From contig CM032794.1 in assembly GCA_019155185.1 (NCBI GenBank), positions 4,503,988-4,567,987 on the forward strand: DNA of 64,000 bases, in the 5' to 3' direction. Positions 13,707-26,238 of this stretch are shown here, piece after piece. Numbering within the stretch: position 1 is the first letter of the stretch; every line of letters begins with the position of its first letter. The position numbers and the translations under genes are program-made. This DNA comes from Beaufortia kweichowensis. Its lineage: Eukaryota; Chordata; Actinopteri; Cypriniformes; Gastromyzontidae. A model generated the notes under the pieces. It ran no database searches. It was not told the origin of the DNA and worked only from the letters and a program-made list of their open reading frames with translations.

Positions 13707-15179
13707 GAGGTTTCAACAAGTCAGACAGCAAAAGGTGGGTTTTAGAGGAAGATGTCCATATATGGTTATCACATGCAACATTTTACAAAATTACTATATA
13801 TGAATATAGTCTACAAGACAAAATAGATTCAGAATGCACATTTTTGTTATGCAGCAGAGGCTTTCTGAATTAAATCGCATTATGCATGTACGAAATGTAA
13901 ATGAAGGAAACCTTACCCAACCATTCTCACCTTAATCTCTCCAACTGTATGATAATGTCAACAAAACCCTGAAATCTGGCTCCTCTGGTTTACACATCCG
14001 TGTCTCCTGCCTGTGTTTACACAGTCAATATGTAAATGCAAGTAGGGGTTTCACACTGGGTGACAATGGTTCCAATTAGAAGGTAAAAGAAAAACAAGCA
14101 AACAGGCATTTTACTTTAAAGAGAGTCTCTTCTTTTCACCCAACCAAACCGTGAATGGCTCTGCATTACAAATAACCTGCCAATGGGTGATCACAGACCT
14201 GAGAGCAGTATGCAGATTCTAGGATGGCTAGAGAAGTGCAACTTTTTAAAGTTTGGGGGAGGGACTATCTCAAAATGAAGATATTTTATTTAAGTGGACT
14301 TCCTGAAGTTTTGTGGGAGATGAGCCAGTTCTGGAATGCATCTGTAGATCACTTTGAACCGGGTGGCCTTAAAAGCCCCTTAGAGAAAGTTTGTGTGATT
14401 CACAGCCAAAGGTCACATTCCCTGGCTTTAGACTGGAATAATTAATATTTATAAGGTTTTAATACCAGATCGACAACCTGACTAACAACCACAAGCAAAC
14501 AGATGCTCACGCTCTTTTATAGCCATACATTCAACATTGTTTTTATAAAGAGTGCTTTTAAAGATATTTGGTACAAAACCACATACATTTCAAATCAAGA
14601 TATTTTTAGCAAATGAAACCTATTGATTGCATAATATGCCAACAGAGTGTTTTTATTTTAAGGTAAAGAGTACACATACATTTTTGTATGGTTTGGACAG
14701 ACACTAAAATGTGTCTTAAATCATATCATCTAAACCTTTACATATGGACAAAATGGTCGTTTTAATAGTCCAGAGACCATTAGTGTTATTAACAGTCAGT
14801 TGTATGGCTAAATTGAGTTAAAATCAGATCTCAACATATATTAAATATGTGACCCTGTCTGTAAAACAAGGCAAAAGTCTAAAACAGTAAATCACGGACT
14901 GTAAATGACTTTAGCTGGATTTTCACGGGCAGTTTTCACATGTAAGTAAAATGGTGTCAAAATTAAACTGTAACATTGTGTATTTTCAGTTTGATTTGCT
15001 TGTATTGGTGTGTTTCAGTGTCTGTGTGTGCTGTCATGGTTTTAACAAATAAAAACCAGTCTGTAAATATTAAGTTAAAATATTACGATTGTCTATGTCA
15101 GTCGCTATCAAAACATCCAAAATACATGTGTGCTGAAAGTGTAAATAACTACGAATACTAATGAAATAAGTTTGAAGCT

Positions 15180-15560
15180 GATCATTTTTTCTGGGAGGAT
15201 GTTTCTTTGATACAAATTCTATTAGCGTCTAGTGTCAGGGAAGATTTACATTTAGGAGGGGAGCACAAAAAGTGTTTGAGTATTCTGAGATTATTAACAT
15301 AATTGGGATTACTGGCGATGAGGCTTTCCTGTGTTGTTTTCCTAATAAACACATTGTGAGCTGTATTATGGGCCGTAACGGGAGATGATTGATTCCCCGC
15401 GGCGCAGCAGCGTTCATCTGCCGAGGTCCCAGCATCCCGCAGGCCGCTGTCCGGGAGTCGCGCTAACCTGATTAGTGGCACGTATCGCTTCTCTGCTTTG
15501 TGTGTGTGCACGTTGCGTTTTGTCACTGACCCAGGGAGAAGTTCAAATGGGATTACGTCT
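15180..15560. promoter_or_regulatory. candidate conserved non-coding element
   Basis: A GC peak in AT-rich DNA with CCCCGCGGCGCAGCAG and CCTGATTAGTGGC (homeodomain-type GATTAG). A 132-codon open frame runs across it on the - strand but shows no domain. Confidence 0.3.
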
Positions 15561-15741
15561 CCGTGAACAGAGGGAAGCACAAGATCGTTTCTCAGTGGCT
15601 GCTCAACAATTGCATAGCGAAGCTAAAATGAGAGTGATGATAATGAGCAGTGTTGATACTAGCTTTACCACATTTTTAGTGTAGCTTTCAATACAATTCA
15701 ATACAAATACAAATAGTAGTTTAAAGTAACAAAACTCTGTT

Positions 15742-15932
15742 TTTCATTCTTGCTTTCAGAGATGCCGTTTGTGTTGGAGGTTGAAGGCCGTGAGGGAGGT
15801 GTCCTCTCCTGGACTGATGGCTTTAGCTGCTGTCTGGATGTACTATAAAAGCGGGTGAAGCCACAACTTTAAGCCTTTGACAGAAGTTGAACCTGTGAAT
15901 GTCAACCAGTACGACATGCTAAAGCTTCTTTA
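15742..15932 (+). pseudogene. 191-bp gene-like fragment, copy 2, with 11-bp flanking repeats
   Basis: 189 of 191 bases match copy 1 without gaps, including the same frame break and stops. The copy is bracketed exactly by the direct repeat AAAACTCTGTT at 15731-15741 and 15933-15943, the mark of an insertion. It is not a full retrocopy: the acceptor-like tract is included and there is no poly(A) tail. Confidence 0.6.
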
Positions 15933-16125
15933 AAAACTCTGTTGCCGTTTTTGGTCACGTATCTTACAGTAAGCAATAATCGATAAAGTATTCAAATACT
16001 TTATTGTATTTAAAGTATATAAATACTTTTTTATTTAATACTTCAATAAGTATTTAATACTTCAATAAGTATTTAATACTTTAATAAGTATTTATATAAT
16101 AAATACTTTATTGTATTTAAATTAT

Positions 16126-16245
16126 AAGTATTTAAAGTTATATTTAGTTAATCTGCTGTTACTTTGCTTTTTACTAAATTATATTAAGTATTTAAAGTTA
16201 TATTTAGTTAATCTGCTGTTTCTTTGCTTTTTACTAAATTATATT
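16126..16245. repeat. 60-bp tandem duplication
   Basis: Two adjacent 60-bp units (AAGTATTTAAAGTTATATTT at 16126 and again at 16186) differ by about one base. It lies at the end of an AT-rich array of AATAC/AAGTATT steps from about 15990. Confidence 0.9.
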
Positions 16246-16270
16246 AATTAGGCTGTTTCTAGTTTACTTT

Positions 16271-16356
16271 ATGCTGAAAGACCATCTTTGACCAGCATGA
16301 ATTACCAAGCTGGTTTACACTGGTTTGTACTGGTCACCAGCAAAACATTCAGCAGG
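16271..16356. repeat. small foldback repeat (GACCAGCATG / AGCTGGTTT type)
   Basis: Ends TGCTGAA (16272-16278) and TTCAGCA (16348-16354) are inverted, with several CTGGT steps between. It resembles a MITE common in cyprinids. Confidence 0.5.
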
Positions 16357-17090
16357 TCAATTAAGTAAAGATTCCAGTTGGCAACACTAAATGAAATAAA
16401 AATACAATTTACATTTTAAATGTTTTATATGATATAATGGTTTTAAATATAACAACGTATTGTCTCCTTAACATCTTCTTAGCATCATTGGTACTTTAAG
16501 TGAGTAGTGCAGCTTTACAGTAAATGAAATACTTTAGGATTGCTGAGCATTGAACGCTTTAAATTCAGGGATAATGAGCCTGTCCGATGTGCTTCTGACA
16601 TTTTTAAACATGTTCAAATAGAAAAGAATGAGAATTGATCAACAGAGAAGACCCAGAAAGGCGTCTCGGGATAAGAAAGAGAGAGATCAAACCTTCATGC
16701 CCTGTTATGGCTCATAAAGGGCACATCACAGGAGGAGCACAGTGAGGGACGGTGTCATTATCTGAGATAGTCGAGATGAGGCCCTTGCTCTCTTTGAGCG
16801 AATATAAATATGCACATTCCCATGCCGAACAATACCCACAGTTCAATGCTGGCAAAAAAAGTCCCAGCTTACAGCTGTCAGACCATTTTATTACATAACT
16901 CGCACTGTACGGCCACAGTTAGGAGAGCAGGGCATGGATAACTCTTATAGAGTTGTATGATGTAGATGCACATTTGCTGTTCCCACACGCTCGTTCTACC
17001 CCACTTGAGAAAAATCACTATATAGATATGTGCACTTTTTAATATCTCTGTTGTTTCTCTTAGACAGAAATGACATTTGAGATTTGCTTA

Positions 17091-17365
17091 AAGGGATAGT
17101 TCACCCAAAAACGTAAATTATTTCATCATTTATTTACCTTGTGTCATTACAAATCTGTGTGACTTTCTTTTTTTTGCAGAACACTAAAGAAAATATTTTT
17201 TTTAAAAGATTGTTGGTTACCAAACAACATTGATTTCCATTGTATGAACACAAAACCACTAAGACATTTCATAGAATATCTTCTTTTGTGTTCCTCAGTA
17301 GAAAAGAGTCAAACAGGTTTGGAATGACATCAGGGAGAATAAATGATGAAAGAATTGTAATTTTT
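17091..17365. mobile_element. hAT-like MITE (GGGATAGTTCACCC type)
   Basis: Begins AAAGGGATAGTTCACCCAAA and has the inner arms TGTGTGACTTTCTTTTTTTT and TATCTTCTTTTGTGTTCCTC around a degraded middle, ending near AATGATGAAAGAATTGTAA. This is the highly repeated fish element; the far end is decayed. Confidence 0.75.
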
Positions 17366-18164
17366 TCTTTCCCCAGTAGTCACATGTGTTTATTTGTGAA
17401 TTTTAAGGGAAACCATAGTTATGCTTATATGAAACATGAATGAGTCCTCAATGCCATCTTCTGAAAAAAAATTTTCCTTTAGGACAATATCGACAAAGCA
17501 TCAAAAGTTTTTTAAGCTAAGTAATTATGCATAATTGCTATTGGCATTACCACAACAAGAAACCTGCAGCTAAGAAAGACTTCCATTGACACCCAGGTGT
17601 TAACACAGCTGTCATAAGATAAATAATCCAGCAAGCCACTGAACACAGAATCGTGGTAATTAAATCAATAGTTTGAGCTCACAGCCCCGGGTGTAGATTT
17701 AAAACAGTCACACCTAATGAACGCATCCTGAACAGATCTCATCTCATCACAGTTAGAAGGTGCGTCTGTGAGTCATAATGTACATTAGCCATCCTTCATT
17801 CTTATCAAGAGCACCTGTACTTGACATATGACTCATATAGAACCATAAGGAGGAAAGCAAACAAGCTTTTTTTTTACTGTTTATGCTTTGTGTACAGAAA
17901 ATGTCCTCTCCACGCTGAGCAAACTTCCTTTTTACACAAAGCAGGGTCATTCCCTTTAACTATCCGGTGTTTCTTTATTTAAAAAACAAATAACTCTTTC
18001 ATGCTTTTTCTTTTTGCAGGCATATGAATATTGTCATCAAGATCTCCTAAAAGATATCTTAAGTGCAGCGCACACAATAAAATATGCTTTGCTTTAGCTA
18101 TTCTCTATGGGAATGGGATTGTAGCCAGTGTTATACTTAAATAGATCATTTATGAACTATCAAG

Positions 18165-18380
18165 GAACAGTCTGGCTTCTTCGGGGAGCCAAGGCAAAGC
18201 TCATGCAAAATTATGCAAATGACCTGCTTGGAACGTGCCACAACTACATCAACATTTTTATGAAGGGTCAAACAAAAGCTGGCGTCGACGCATTGCCTTT
18301 ATTTTCTTCTGTGCTTTCGTTATGCCTGGGGCACGTTTGTAATGATGCATTTCCTCACGCACAAAAACCCCTTCTGTAAG
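18165..18380. promoter_or_regulatory. candidate element with paired octamer sites
   Basis: A perfect POU octamer ATGCAAAT (18213-18220) follows ATGCAAAA (18203-18210) 10 bp upstream. The stretch is GC-richer and gene-free. Confidence 0.3.
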
Positions 18381-18731
18381 TGATCGCTACTGAAAAATAA
18401 AGTCTGTAGTTCATTTAAAGCACCTCGTGTCCAGTTGAAGATTCCATTCAGCACTGTAAAGTCTTTATCTCCCATTGTGAGACAAAACATTATTTATACA
18501 ACTCTTTATGTTTGTAAATTTTTCTCTATGCCCCAATGTCAAAACAACGATCTGATTGATGTATGTAAATACAGTCTGGAGACGAAGAGGCTCTTGAGAT
18601 ATTGGGGGCTATGAAGATTTATCAGGTCACCTGGGGCACACTGACAGCCTTTGAGCAGGACATTCAAATGGCTGTTGGGAGAAGAAGCAGGTGATAACGC
18701 TCTCCAGCCCCCTCTCTCAGCATGCTCATAT

Positions 18732-18755
18732 TGTGTGTGTGTATGTGTGTGTGTG
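18732..18755. repeat. (TG)n microsatellite
   Basis: TG repeats interrupted once by TATG. Confidence 0.85.
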
Positions 18756-18904
18756 CCAGAATGCAAGTGCTCTTTGTATGTCTACCTCAAGATGAGGGTT
18801 ACAGGGGCATTCAGAAGCAAATGAGCAGAGGACCAGCGTCCAGAGAGAAACAGCAGTGCGGGAATCCGCAAGCAAGAGCGGGGCATGACTGGTGATACAC
18901 ATAC

Positions 18905-18986
18905 ATTTTTACATTTATGCATTTTCATCTATTAGAAGGTATACATGTTATCAGTATGTGTGGGGAACGAACCCATGATCTTTGGA
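18905..18986 (-). repeat. tRNA-type SINE tail fragment
   Basis: TTTACATTTATGCATTTTC followed by ATCAGTATGTGTGGGGAACG and AACCCATGATCTTTGG, a reversed B-box-like segment. It abuts the Tc1-like element. Confidence 0.5.
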
Positions 18987-18988
18987 TA

Positions 18989-19474
18989 CAGTACCAGTCA
19001 GAAGTTTGGAAACAGTCACATTTTTCCACATTTTAGAATAATAGTAAACTCATCAAAACCATAAAATAACACAATTGTAACTGTGGGAATTCTGTTGTGA
19101 CTAAAAGCATCCATAATAGATGAACACTTTGTTATATTTCATCATCTTCAAAAGTAGTCACCATTTGTCTAGAATTTGTAAAATCATACACATCTTGAGG
19201 TCTCAACCTAGGAAGCTTTTTAAGATCTCTGAGAGAATTTTTATCTTAAATGGACTCTCTTTGGCTGCTTTTTATGCATTGTTTGGTCCTGGTAATCTAG
19301 TTCAAAAATATTTTTAATAATAAAGTTTTCTAAGAAATCACAATCATTGGCACAATTATATTTTTGTCTACAAAAGTCATTTCAACCATTGAAATATACA
19401 CTTTCATATTAAAAGGTTTTTTTAGGATCATGAGAAACATTTGTTAATTGTGTCTAAACTTTTGACCGTTACTG
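18989..19474. mobile_element. non-autonomous Tc1/mariner-type element
   Basis: Inverted ends CAGTACCAGTCAGAAGTTTG and CTAAACTTTTGACCGTTACTG, flanked on both sides by TA (18987-18988 and 19475-19476), the Tc1/mariner target duplication. About 486 bp. An internal 65-codon frame has no transposase motif. Confidence 0.75.
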
Positions 19475-20319
19475 TACATGTGTACATTATCTCAATAATG
19501 TCTCAGACTGTGCTCAGATTAGCCAAAATATCAAGTCAGAGATTTTTTATATTTATTACGAAAACATTTTTTATCAAAGTTATTTAATTCCAAATTATTT
19601 ATTTGTTATTGTGCCTCCATTACTTTTATAGCTAGATAACCTTGCTGTATATTAACAGTTGTTTCTAAGTCATTTGTTTCTATGTCCCAAAGATTATAAT
19701 GAGAAATATCTAAGACTTAAAAAAAACAATGTCTCCTAGTTATATATGTGCTAAAGAACTTGTGTGACAATTCAAGTGGTCAGGTTCGAATTGATGGTTG
19801 ACAGCTAATCTAATAGAGGGCTTAAACTTTAAGTGACTGCACATGCCGGCTTGACATTCATTTCACAAGATAATATCAGGCCCAGCATGGCAACAATATT
19901 TTACAAATTGCAATACACTAAAAACTCAAAATGCAAATGGAATTTCAGTTAAAGACCACTATGGTATTGTCAGGGTGACTGGAAAACAAGATGGATCACA
20001 CAATTCCTCCATTCTAACTGGCTTTGAATGTTCTAATCCTCCATCTGCCCCTTTCTGAGTGACAGCGTAAACAACATTCCTAGAGGAAAGTGAACAGTGG
20101 CGACTCCGACCGAGAGAATGAGTCTGCCTGATCAATCAGCCAACATTCACATGTGTAAATGCGGTCTGTGTGCCTCTGTGTTTAGTTTGGGTGCGTGTAT
20201 GTGATGTGTTTGTGTGGATAGTGGTGTCAGTAAAACTTGACTGTGATATCAAATTAATTGTAGACTGTTCTTTGGCAGCATCCTCAGAGGAGAGGAAATG
20301 TTAAGCTTTTGTCCAATAC

Positions 20320-20870
20320 GTTTGGTCTTCACAGGGCCCTCAGGGGCCAGTCCTCCTGGTCATATGCCGTCTCTTCCAGGGACCTCTATTATCCCTACGG
20401 TTTTCTCTTTCTCTCAATGCTCTTGGCTTCAGTGTGTGTGTGAAGGCCTGACGCAGGCCACCCCTACACGGCGGCGGAACCCTGTTTCTCTCTTTTGCGG
20501 ATCACTAAACAGGACAATCACTCTATCCATCTTTTCATGGGCTATTGTGGTGGCACCCTGGCTTCAGAAAAGGGTCCTTTTCAGCGGGGGACATTTTCTT
20601 CTCTTGCCCGAACTTTCCTTTCCTTTTGATGGGTTTTCTTGGAAGTGGGTGGGGAGGATTTCGATGGTGTAAAAAGAACCCCCCCAAAAGACGTGTCTGT
20701 TATTGCGAGGCCTCCGTCCCTTTTTAGAGACGTATCAAGTATATGAAGAGAAGTCAGGACTTCAAAGCTGAAGATGGACTCAGGGTGACAGTGACCTCCC
20801 CCAACTCGGCGTTCAGGGCAAGATCAGAGGTCAGACGGTGAGGACAAATGGTGATACATTTCCTCGTAGC
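20320..20870. promoter_or_regulatory. candidate regulatory island
   Basis: A GC-rich stretch with GGGCCCTCAGGGGCC and GGTGGCACCCTGGC; no supported gene. A second, similar stretch lies at about 21290-21560 (ATCTCCCGGGACCAAGGGTC). Confidence 0.25.
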
Positions 20871-23800
20871 CTGTACAGATCATTTAGTAAAAATGTGTAA
20901 TTCCTTAAAGTAATCAATATCTTTTATGGCATGCAACTTATTTCACAAATTATGCACTAGAACCTACAAACAGCATTGTTAAGCATGCACTGTTTGTAAG
21001 CAAGATTAGCTGATCATGTATGTGGTCGTCAAATACAGAGTTATTAGCATTTCTAAATATCGAATTGTGAGATAAATGGTGTAAAGCAAAGTACTGCTTT
21101 CACAAATGGGGAATTCTTTGAAGATTTTCTCAAATCCTAATCTCATAGGCAAGCATTTGCACTAGAAGACATTGTCTGTGATCTGTTCACTGAAGAACAA
21201 GAGCCACTCTGCGGTGCAAGGTGACCCCTCATGCCCCTGTCAACACCCACCCAACAAATTACAGACTTTAAGTCATACAATTATGCATATACTGGCATGA
21301 ATTCCTCTCTCGATATGAGGATGTAGCCAATGAAATGCAGGCTGGCTGCATGTTGTACATCAGTACATGTCTTGGCCCTTGAACTAACAGATACTTCTGG
21401 TGTCAAATAGTGGCCATGGGATAATGCGTCTTCTATGTATGTGCAATGCCATATCTCCCGGGACCAAGGGTCCGGGGACCTTCTTATTATCTTGCACAGA
21501 CTGTCTTTGTTGGGATGACCAGAACTCTGAACACAGACGTGCACTGATGCACTTACTTAACAAGGCCAAATCATCTTAAATCCATTTCTGTGGCATTCTG
21601 TATCTGGATGCTTCATTCCTGCATATCAGCACTATATGGCATGCAAGTGAAGTTTAAAAAGTGTGTGAAAAGAGCTGCATAGTGAATTTTTTAGGACGAG
21701 GGGCCTGCTGTTCTACCTCCTGCAAGGGTGTTGGGGAATCCATTTGCTACCATTTGGTACCCCATTCATCTTCATCACCATTAGCGAAATAAAAGGGTAG
21801 GGTAGGAGCAAAGACATGGAAGAGGTTTTGTGATCCAAAAAACTGCAAAGAATGGTGTTGCAGAATTAGTGTTAGCAGAACTAAAGAAAGCTCATCTATG
21901 TGTTATATCATCATGCTTGCGTAGCAGAAAAATAGGGAAACTCTTTTAGGTACAAGAAAAACAGATGAGTCAGAAATCAGCTGTGAAAGAAAAAGAACTG
22001 TTAGGGCCTGAAAAAACTGTGTATAATGTTTGTATGTTCATATAAAGCGTAGTGTGTTACTTGTGTAGCTGGTTGCCTGTTGCTTGTAATTTGTTGTGGT
22101 ATTTCTGGGTAGGACCAAGATTTATTGTTTCTGAGACATTTTAGCTCATGGCCTGGTCAAAGGCCTCGTGAACAAAGTCCTCTGCATTTCTGCTTTTCAA
22201 CTTTGTAGATTCTCAGTTAAAACTTAAGAACGTTCCCCTAAAACTTGCTTCTTTGTAAAGAAACATTTTATTTCTTAAAGGTTACTCTTTAATAGCTCAG
22301 AGGAAGTAATGGCATTCTCAAATGTTACTTCTATAATTCTTTCAACAACAAAAAAAAAGAAACAGACAAGTGAGTATAGACCTAGATTATTCAAAATAGT
22401 TTGGTTTAGGAAGCATTAGATGACATATTTTCTATATAGATCTATGCAAAAGGCTTAATTTCTCATTCCTGTCTATGAGAAACCTTATTTCTTATTTTTT
22501 CTCCAGTTTCATACCATGCTTACGTGTCGGTTCATCGTATAAATCATTGTAAAATGAGGAGTGCCAGGGTTCAGGTGAGCCAAAATTATTGGCTTGTTTT
22601 TTGCTACAGGATGGACGAGATCAGTACTTGTACACCTAAGGGCATAAGACAAACAGACAAAACCTAATGAGAGGTTACATAAGAATGGATGGAGTTTACA
22701 GAAGGTAGACAGCCTGCAGGTAAAAGTGATGGAGGTGGAGGGATTCGCTCAGTTGACTGATAACCAGTAATCTGTTCGTTACGTAGCTATTAGCTCCACA
22801 CTAGCAGATGAGTATTACATGCATTTGTAGGGTCATTTATTTAACTTACTGGTTCTCATAAAACCAGTATATTGCAGGTGTTGTAGTAAACCAAACAATA
22901 TCATATTCTCAGAAAGCTGAAAACTTATGTGCTTAAAGCCATCACTTATTCCTTTTAATGTGTGACATCCACTACAATGGACAATTCATCCTAAGTTTCA
23001 TTTTTAATGAGTGACCTTTAACACATATTTATAACTATATGACTTGTATCTGTTTGTTACTCTGCTCTTTTTAAAACAATATAAATAAAACAATATAAAT
23101 AATTAATTAAAAAGTTTTATTACAAATTATTGGCCATACAAAGGTAAATGTGAAAAATAGATATCTACAATATGTTGTTGTGGGGGGTTGTGTAACTTTC
23201 TTAACAAACAAACTTTCGATAAGAGAATAGAATACATTTTTTACTTCTTATTTTAAGGAAGTATGTGATGACTTTTTTCCAATGTTATTTGATAATCCAA
23301 GCATCAAAGGGTTTGTTCAGGGCCATATCCATGTGTTGCATAAGGGGTTTGTGCATGATATGATGGTGATAATAGTGTTGATGACAAACAGAAGGTATAA
23401 ACACACAGGTATGAAGGTATAAGTGATCCACAGTTGGGGGAGGAGATGGGCGCTCATTGGCAATTAGGACAACACCCCATTTGAATCCTCACAGAAGGGC
23501 ATTTCTTTTGTTCCAAAACTTTTGTTTCTTAATCTCAGTGCTCACTGGGACTGAGTCGTTTGCCTTTGGGTAGCCAGAGAGAGTTATTTATTGTGCCCTC
23601 ATTCATACGCAGACATCCACATTCACCTGAATGGGTAATGTGCTTAAGACTCCACCTAAATGTTACCTAATAAAGGTAGATCAGCTTCTTTGTGACATTC
23701 TTTAAAACTTTACAAGTCACTGACAAATTACTGCTGTATGTCAAAACATATTACATTTGTATTTGTATATGCGTTTAAAAATCTTAAAGTCACACCTAGA

Positions 23801-24747
23801 ACCCAACTCAAACTGTACTGAAATATCTATGAAAGTTCTCCAGGCGTGGGTTTATTTTATTTACTTTACTTAATTGTTGTTTAATTATTTTTAACACTGA
23901 TGAGTACAGTGTCTACAGTGACTAACACAGGCCTCTTAGACCTCATGGCCAATGTATTTCAAAGACTCATCCAACCATTCCTCATTTCTGCAAAAAAGAT
24001 TTTTCGAGATTTAAGTTGACCATATATTCACTATAAAAATGTCCATTTAATCCTCCCTATCATACTAATTTGTTTTATTTTTTCGATGGTACAGCACGTT
24101 GTCTATTATAGCCGGAAGATAAGCTTACAACTTTTATACTGTATCAACTAAGCCCAGTTCTGTCTCCGTGTTTAACACTTTAAAAGTCATTGGCGATATT
24201 CTTAAACTCAAATAATAATCTCCCATATGAGATATCAAATGTAAAACTCCAAAATCTGATTTTATGTAAGTAACTTAAAACTTAATGTAATGTAAATATA
24301 AATCGTATAAATGTCCATACACCGTTGTGAAGCTTCCACAGAACAGCAGGATTTCCGATTGGCCAGAATTACTACTTCCTAGTTGTTTTACCGTATTCAT
24401 GGTAATAGAAGCACAGACAAAAACTCACATGGTCAGGCCTTCATTGTTAGCAAACTTCAGAAACTTTTTTTCCATGTTCCATGTTGAAGTAATTATTTAG
24501 CGTTTATTTATTATAGGCTTTGTTTAAAGAGACAACTTTAAAGAAACAACTTTTAGCAATTGTTATTAATAGCTTGGTTTTATACGTCATGTAAAAAAAA
24601 GTATAAACAAAAAGTCAATCTTGAAATATTTATTGTAATACTAAGTTCTTCATTTTTACAATGCGGTAAAATCTAGCATTTTCATTAAATGTATCCTCTT
24701 TTTTTCTTGAAATATTCGTGCAATATGTAACATAATTATCTGGAATA

Positions 24748-24764
24748 TATATATATATATATAA
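24748..24764. repeat. (TA)8 tract
   Basis: Short simple repeat in AT-rich DNA. Confidence 0.85.
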
Positions 24765-26036
24765 AATCTTACATTTGTTTTACATACATTTTTTTCTAAA
24801 GCATGTTCTAAATGAAATGTTAAACAGCTATTTTTATTGTATAAATATATAATCATGTAATGCAAGTTACATTTGGTCTTGAATTAGACATATTTAATAC
24901 TGTTCTGTAAGCACTTTAAATATATCCATATAATAATGCATGAATAGCTTTATTTTTGTGTGTACCATAATATATTTTAAAAGGCAAGTAATTTCAGGAG
25001 CTTTTATTCTTTCTCTTTTTATTTCTAGCTGTTGCAACTTTATAGGTGTTTGGCACAACCAAATTACTTGTTTTACGGTACTGGAAGTGTCGAGACAAGA
25101 ATGTGAGGAATTTGAAAAGCTCCAATTCATCCTGAAGCGACAGCAGTGATGTAGCGAGGTGTTTAAAGGGAGAGCGCCCCTATTTGATCAAACCTCTAGC
25201 AAACAATCGATTGAGTTTTAAAAGTTGTTTGGAGAGTTATATACCAAACTCCGGTATCTATATTTACGAGTGATCAGATGACATTTATTTTATAGTCTCT
25301 ATAATTTCTAATGTCTTTCACATAAATATAGACTTGTTCCTTTGTAACCTTTTTGTTAAGACTTCGGGGGTTACCTTTCGTTTTTAAGAACAGATAAATG
25401 TTTCTCGTGAGATTTGTGCAGGTTACTTTTAATATATTTTTTGTTAATGTTTCTCATACATTCACACGAGGCGAGATGAAAGCTTGTGCCGCAGTTCTGC
25501 CTGGCAACTGCACTTCTCGCTCATTGGCTTAGGCTAATTTCTGCTTCCTACTTTTGGGGTAACACAAAGAAGTTTGGGCTGTAAGATAAAACGTTTTCCC
25601 GCTCCAGAGCATAAGTTTGTGTCATATATACTAAAAACGCACTCCGGTTTTAACCTTTAAACACTTGCGGCTGACGCACACAGCTTTGATAACTCCCGGT
25701 CAACTTTTACAACTATCATAAAACATTTATTTTGGCTTGAATGACCGACCCAAAACCTCTTAAACTCTTCTTTAACGGTTTATATCATTTATCGACCACA
25801 GGCGTGACACCAGAAAGTTCTTTTGAATGTAGTTCTGTGAATGTAATATTTGAAGGTGACTGTAAAGTTTCTCCATTGAGAGAGGGCAGCCGAGTTTCTT
25901 AATGGGACAGCGTGCAGCCGTGCACCTTGATTTGGGCTATTATACCGCCCCCTACCAATAGTTAACCAATACACATCTCCAGACCGCTCTGCCCTGTCTT
26001 TCCACCCCCGATACCCATAACACCAGCAGCAGCTCG

Positions 26037-26083
26037 CCCCCTCCCCAAAAAGCCTCCTGCACCCCCACCCCAGCCTACCCCCC
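26037..26083 (-). promoter_or_regulatory. C-rich tract, G-quadruplex candidate on the minus strand
   Basis: The + strand has five C runs of 4-6 (26037-26041, 26043-26046, 26062-26066, 26068-26071 and 26078-26083). Read on the - strand this gives five G runs with short loops plus one longer loop, which fits a G4 and also SP/KLF-type binding. It lies about 200 bp upstream of the core promoter block. A perfect E2F consensus TTTCCCGC is further upstream at 25595-25602. Confidence 0.4.
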
Positions 26084-26238
26084 ACCGATTCTCCTTGGTC
26101 ACTCGTCACTCGGGATAGGACCTCCTATTTTCATCCTGCTAAAGGAAGGACCCCAAACTCAAGAGCCCATAGTTCTTTAAGGTTTTTCCTCCGCCCTGAG
26201 CAGACTCCCCCTCGCTCTCTCTCACAGGCTCGCTGCTG

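Larger units (their letters stand above)
10511..26100. other. gene-free upstream region, part 2
   Basis: No gene is supported up to the ccnd1 promoter. It holds the repeats and MITEs listed, the 191-bp duplicated fragment, and GC-richer islands near 12410-12700, 15180-15560, 18165-18380, 20320-20870 and 21290-21560. A candidate 124-codon frame at 20298-20672 has no recognisable domain. Confidence 0.6.

Noticed and set aside
20298..20672. 124-codon open frame on the + strand
   Set aside because: No recognisable domain, and the GC-rich island is open in other frames too. Left as a candidate non-coding island.
25945..25959. GC-rich CTCF-like match in the ccnd1 upstream
   Set aside because: Three departures at the 5' end of the core; more likely an SP/KLF-type site.
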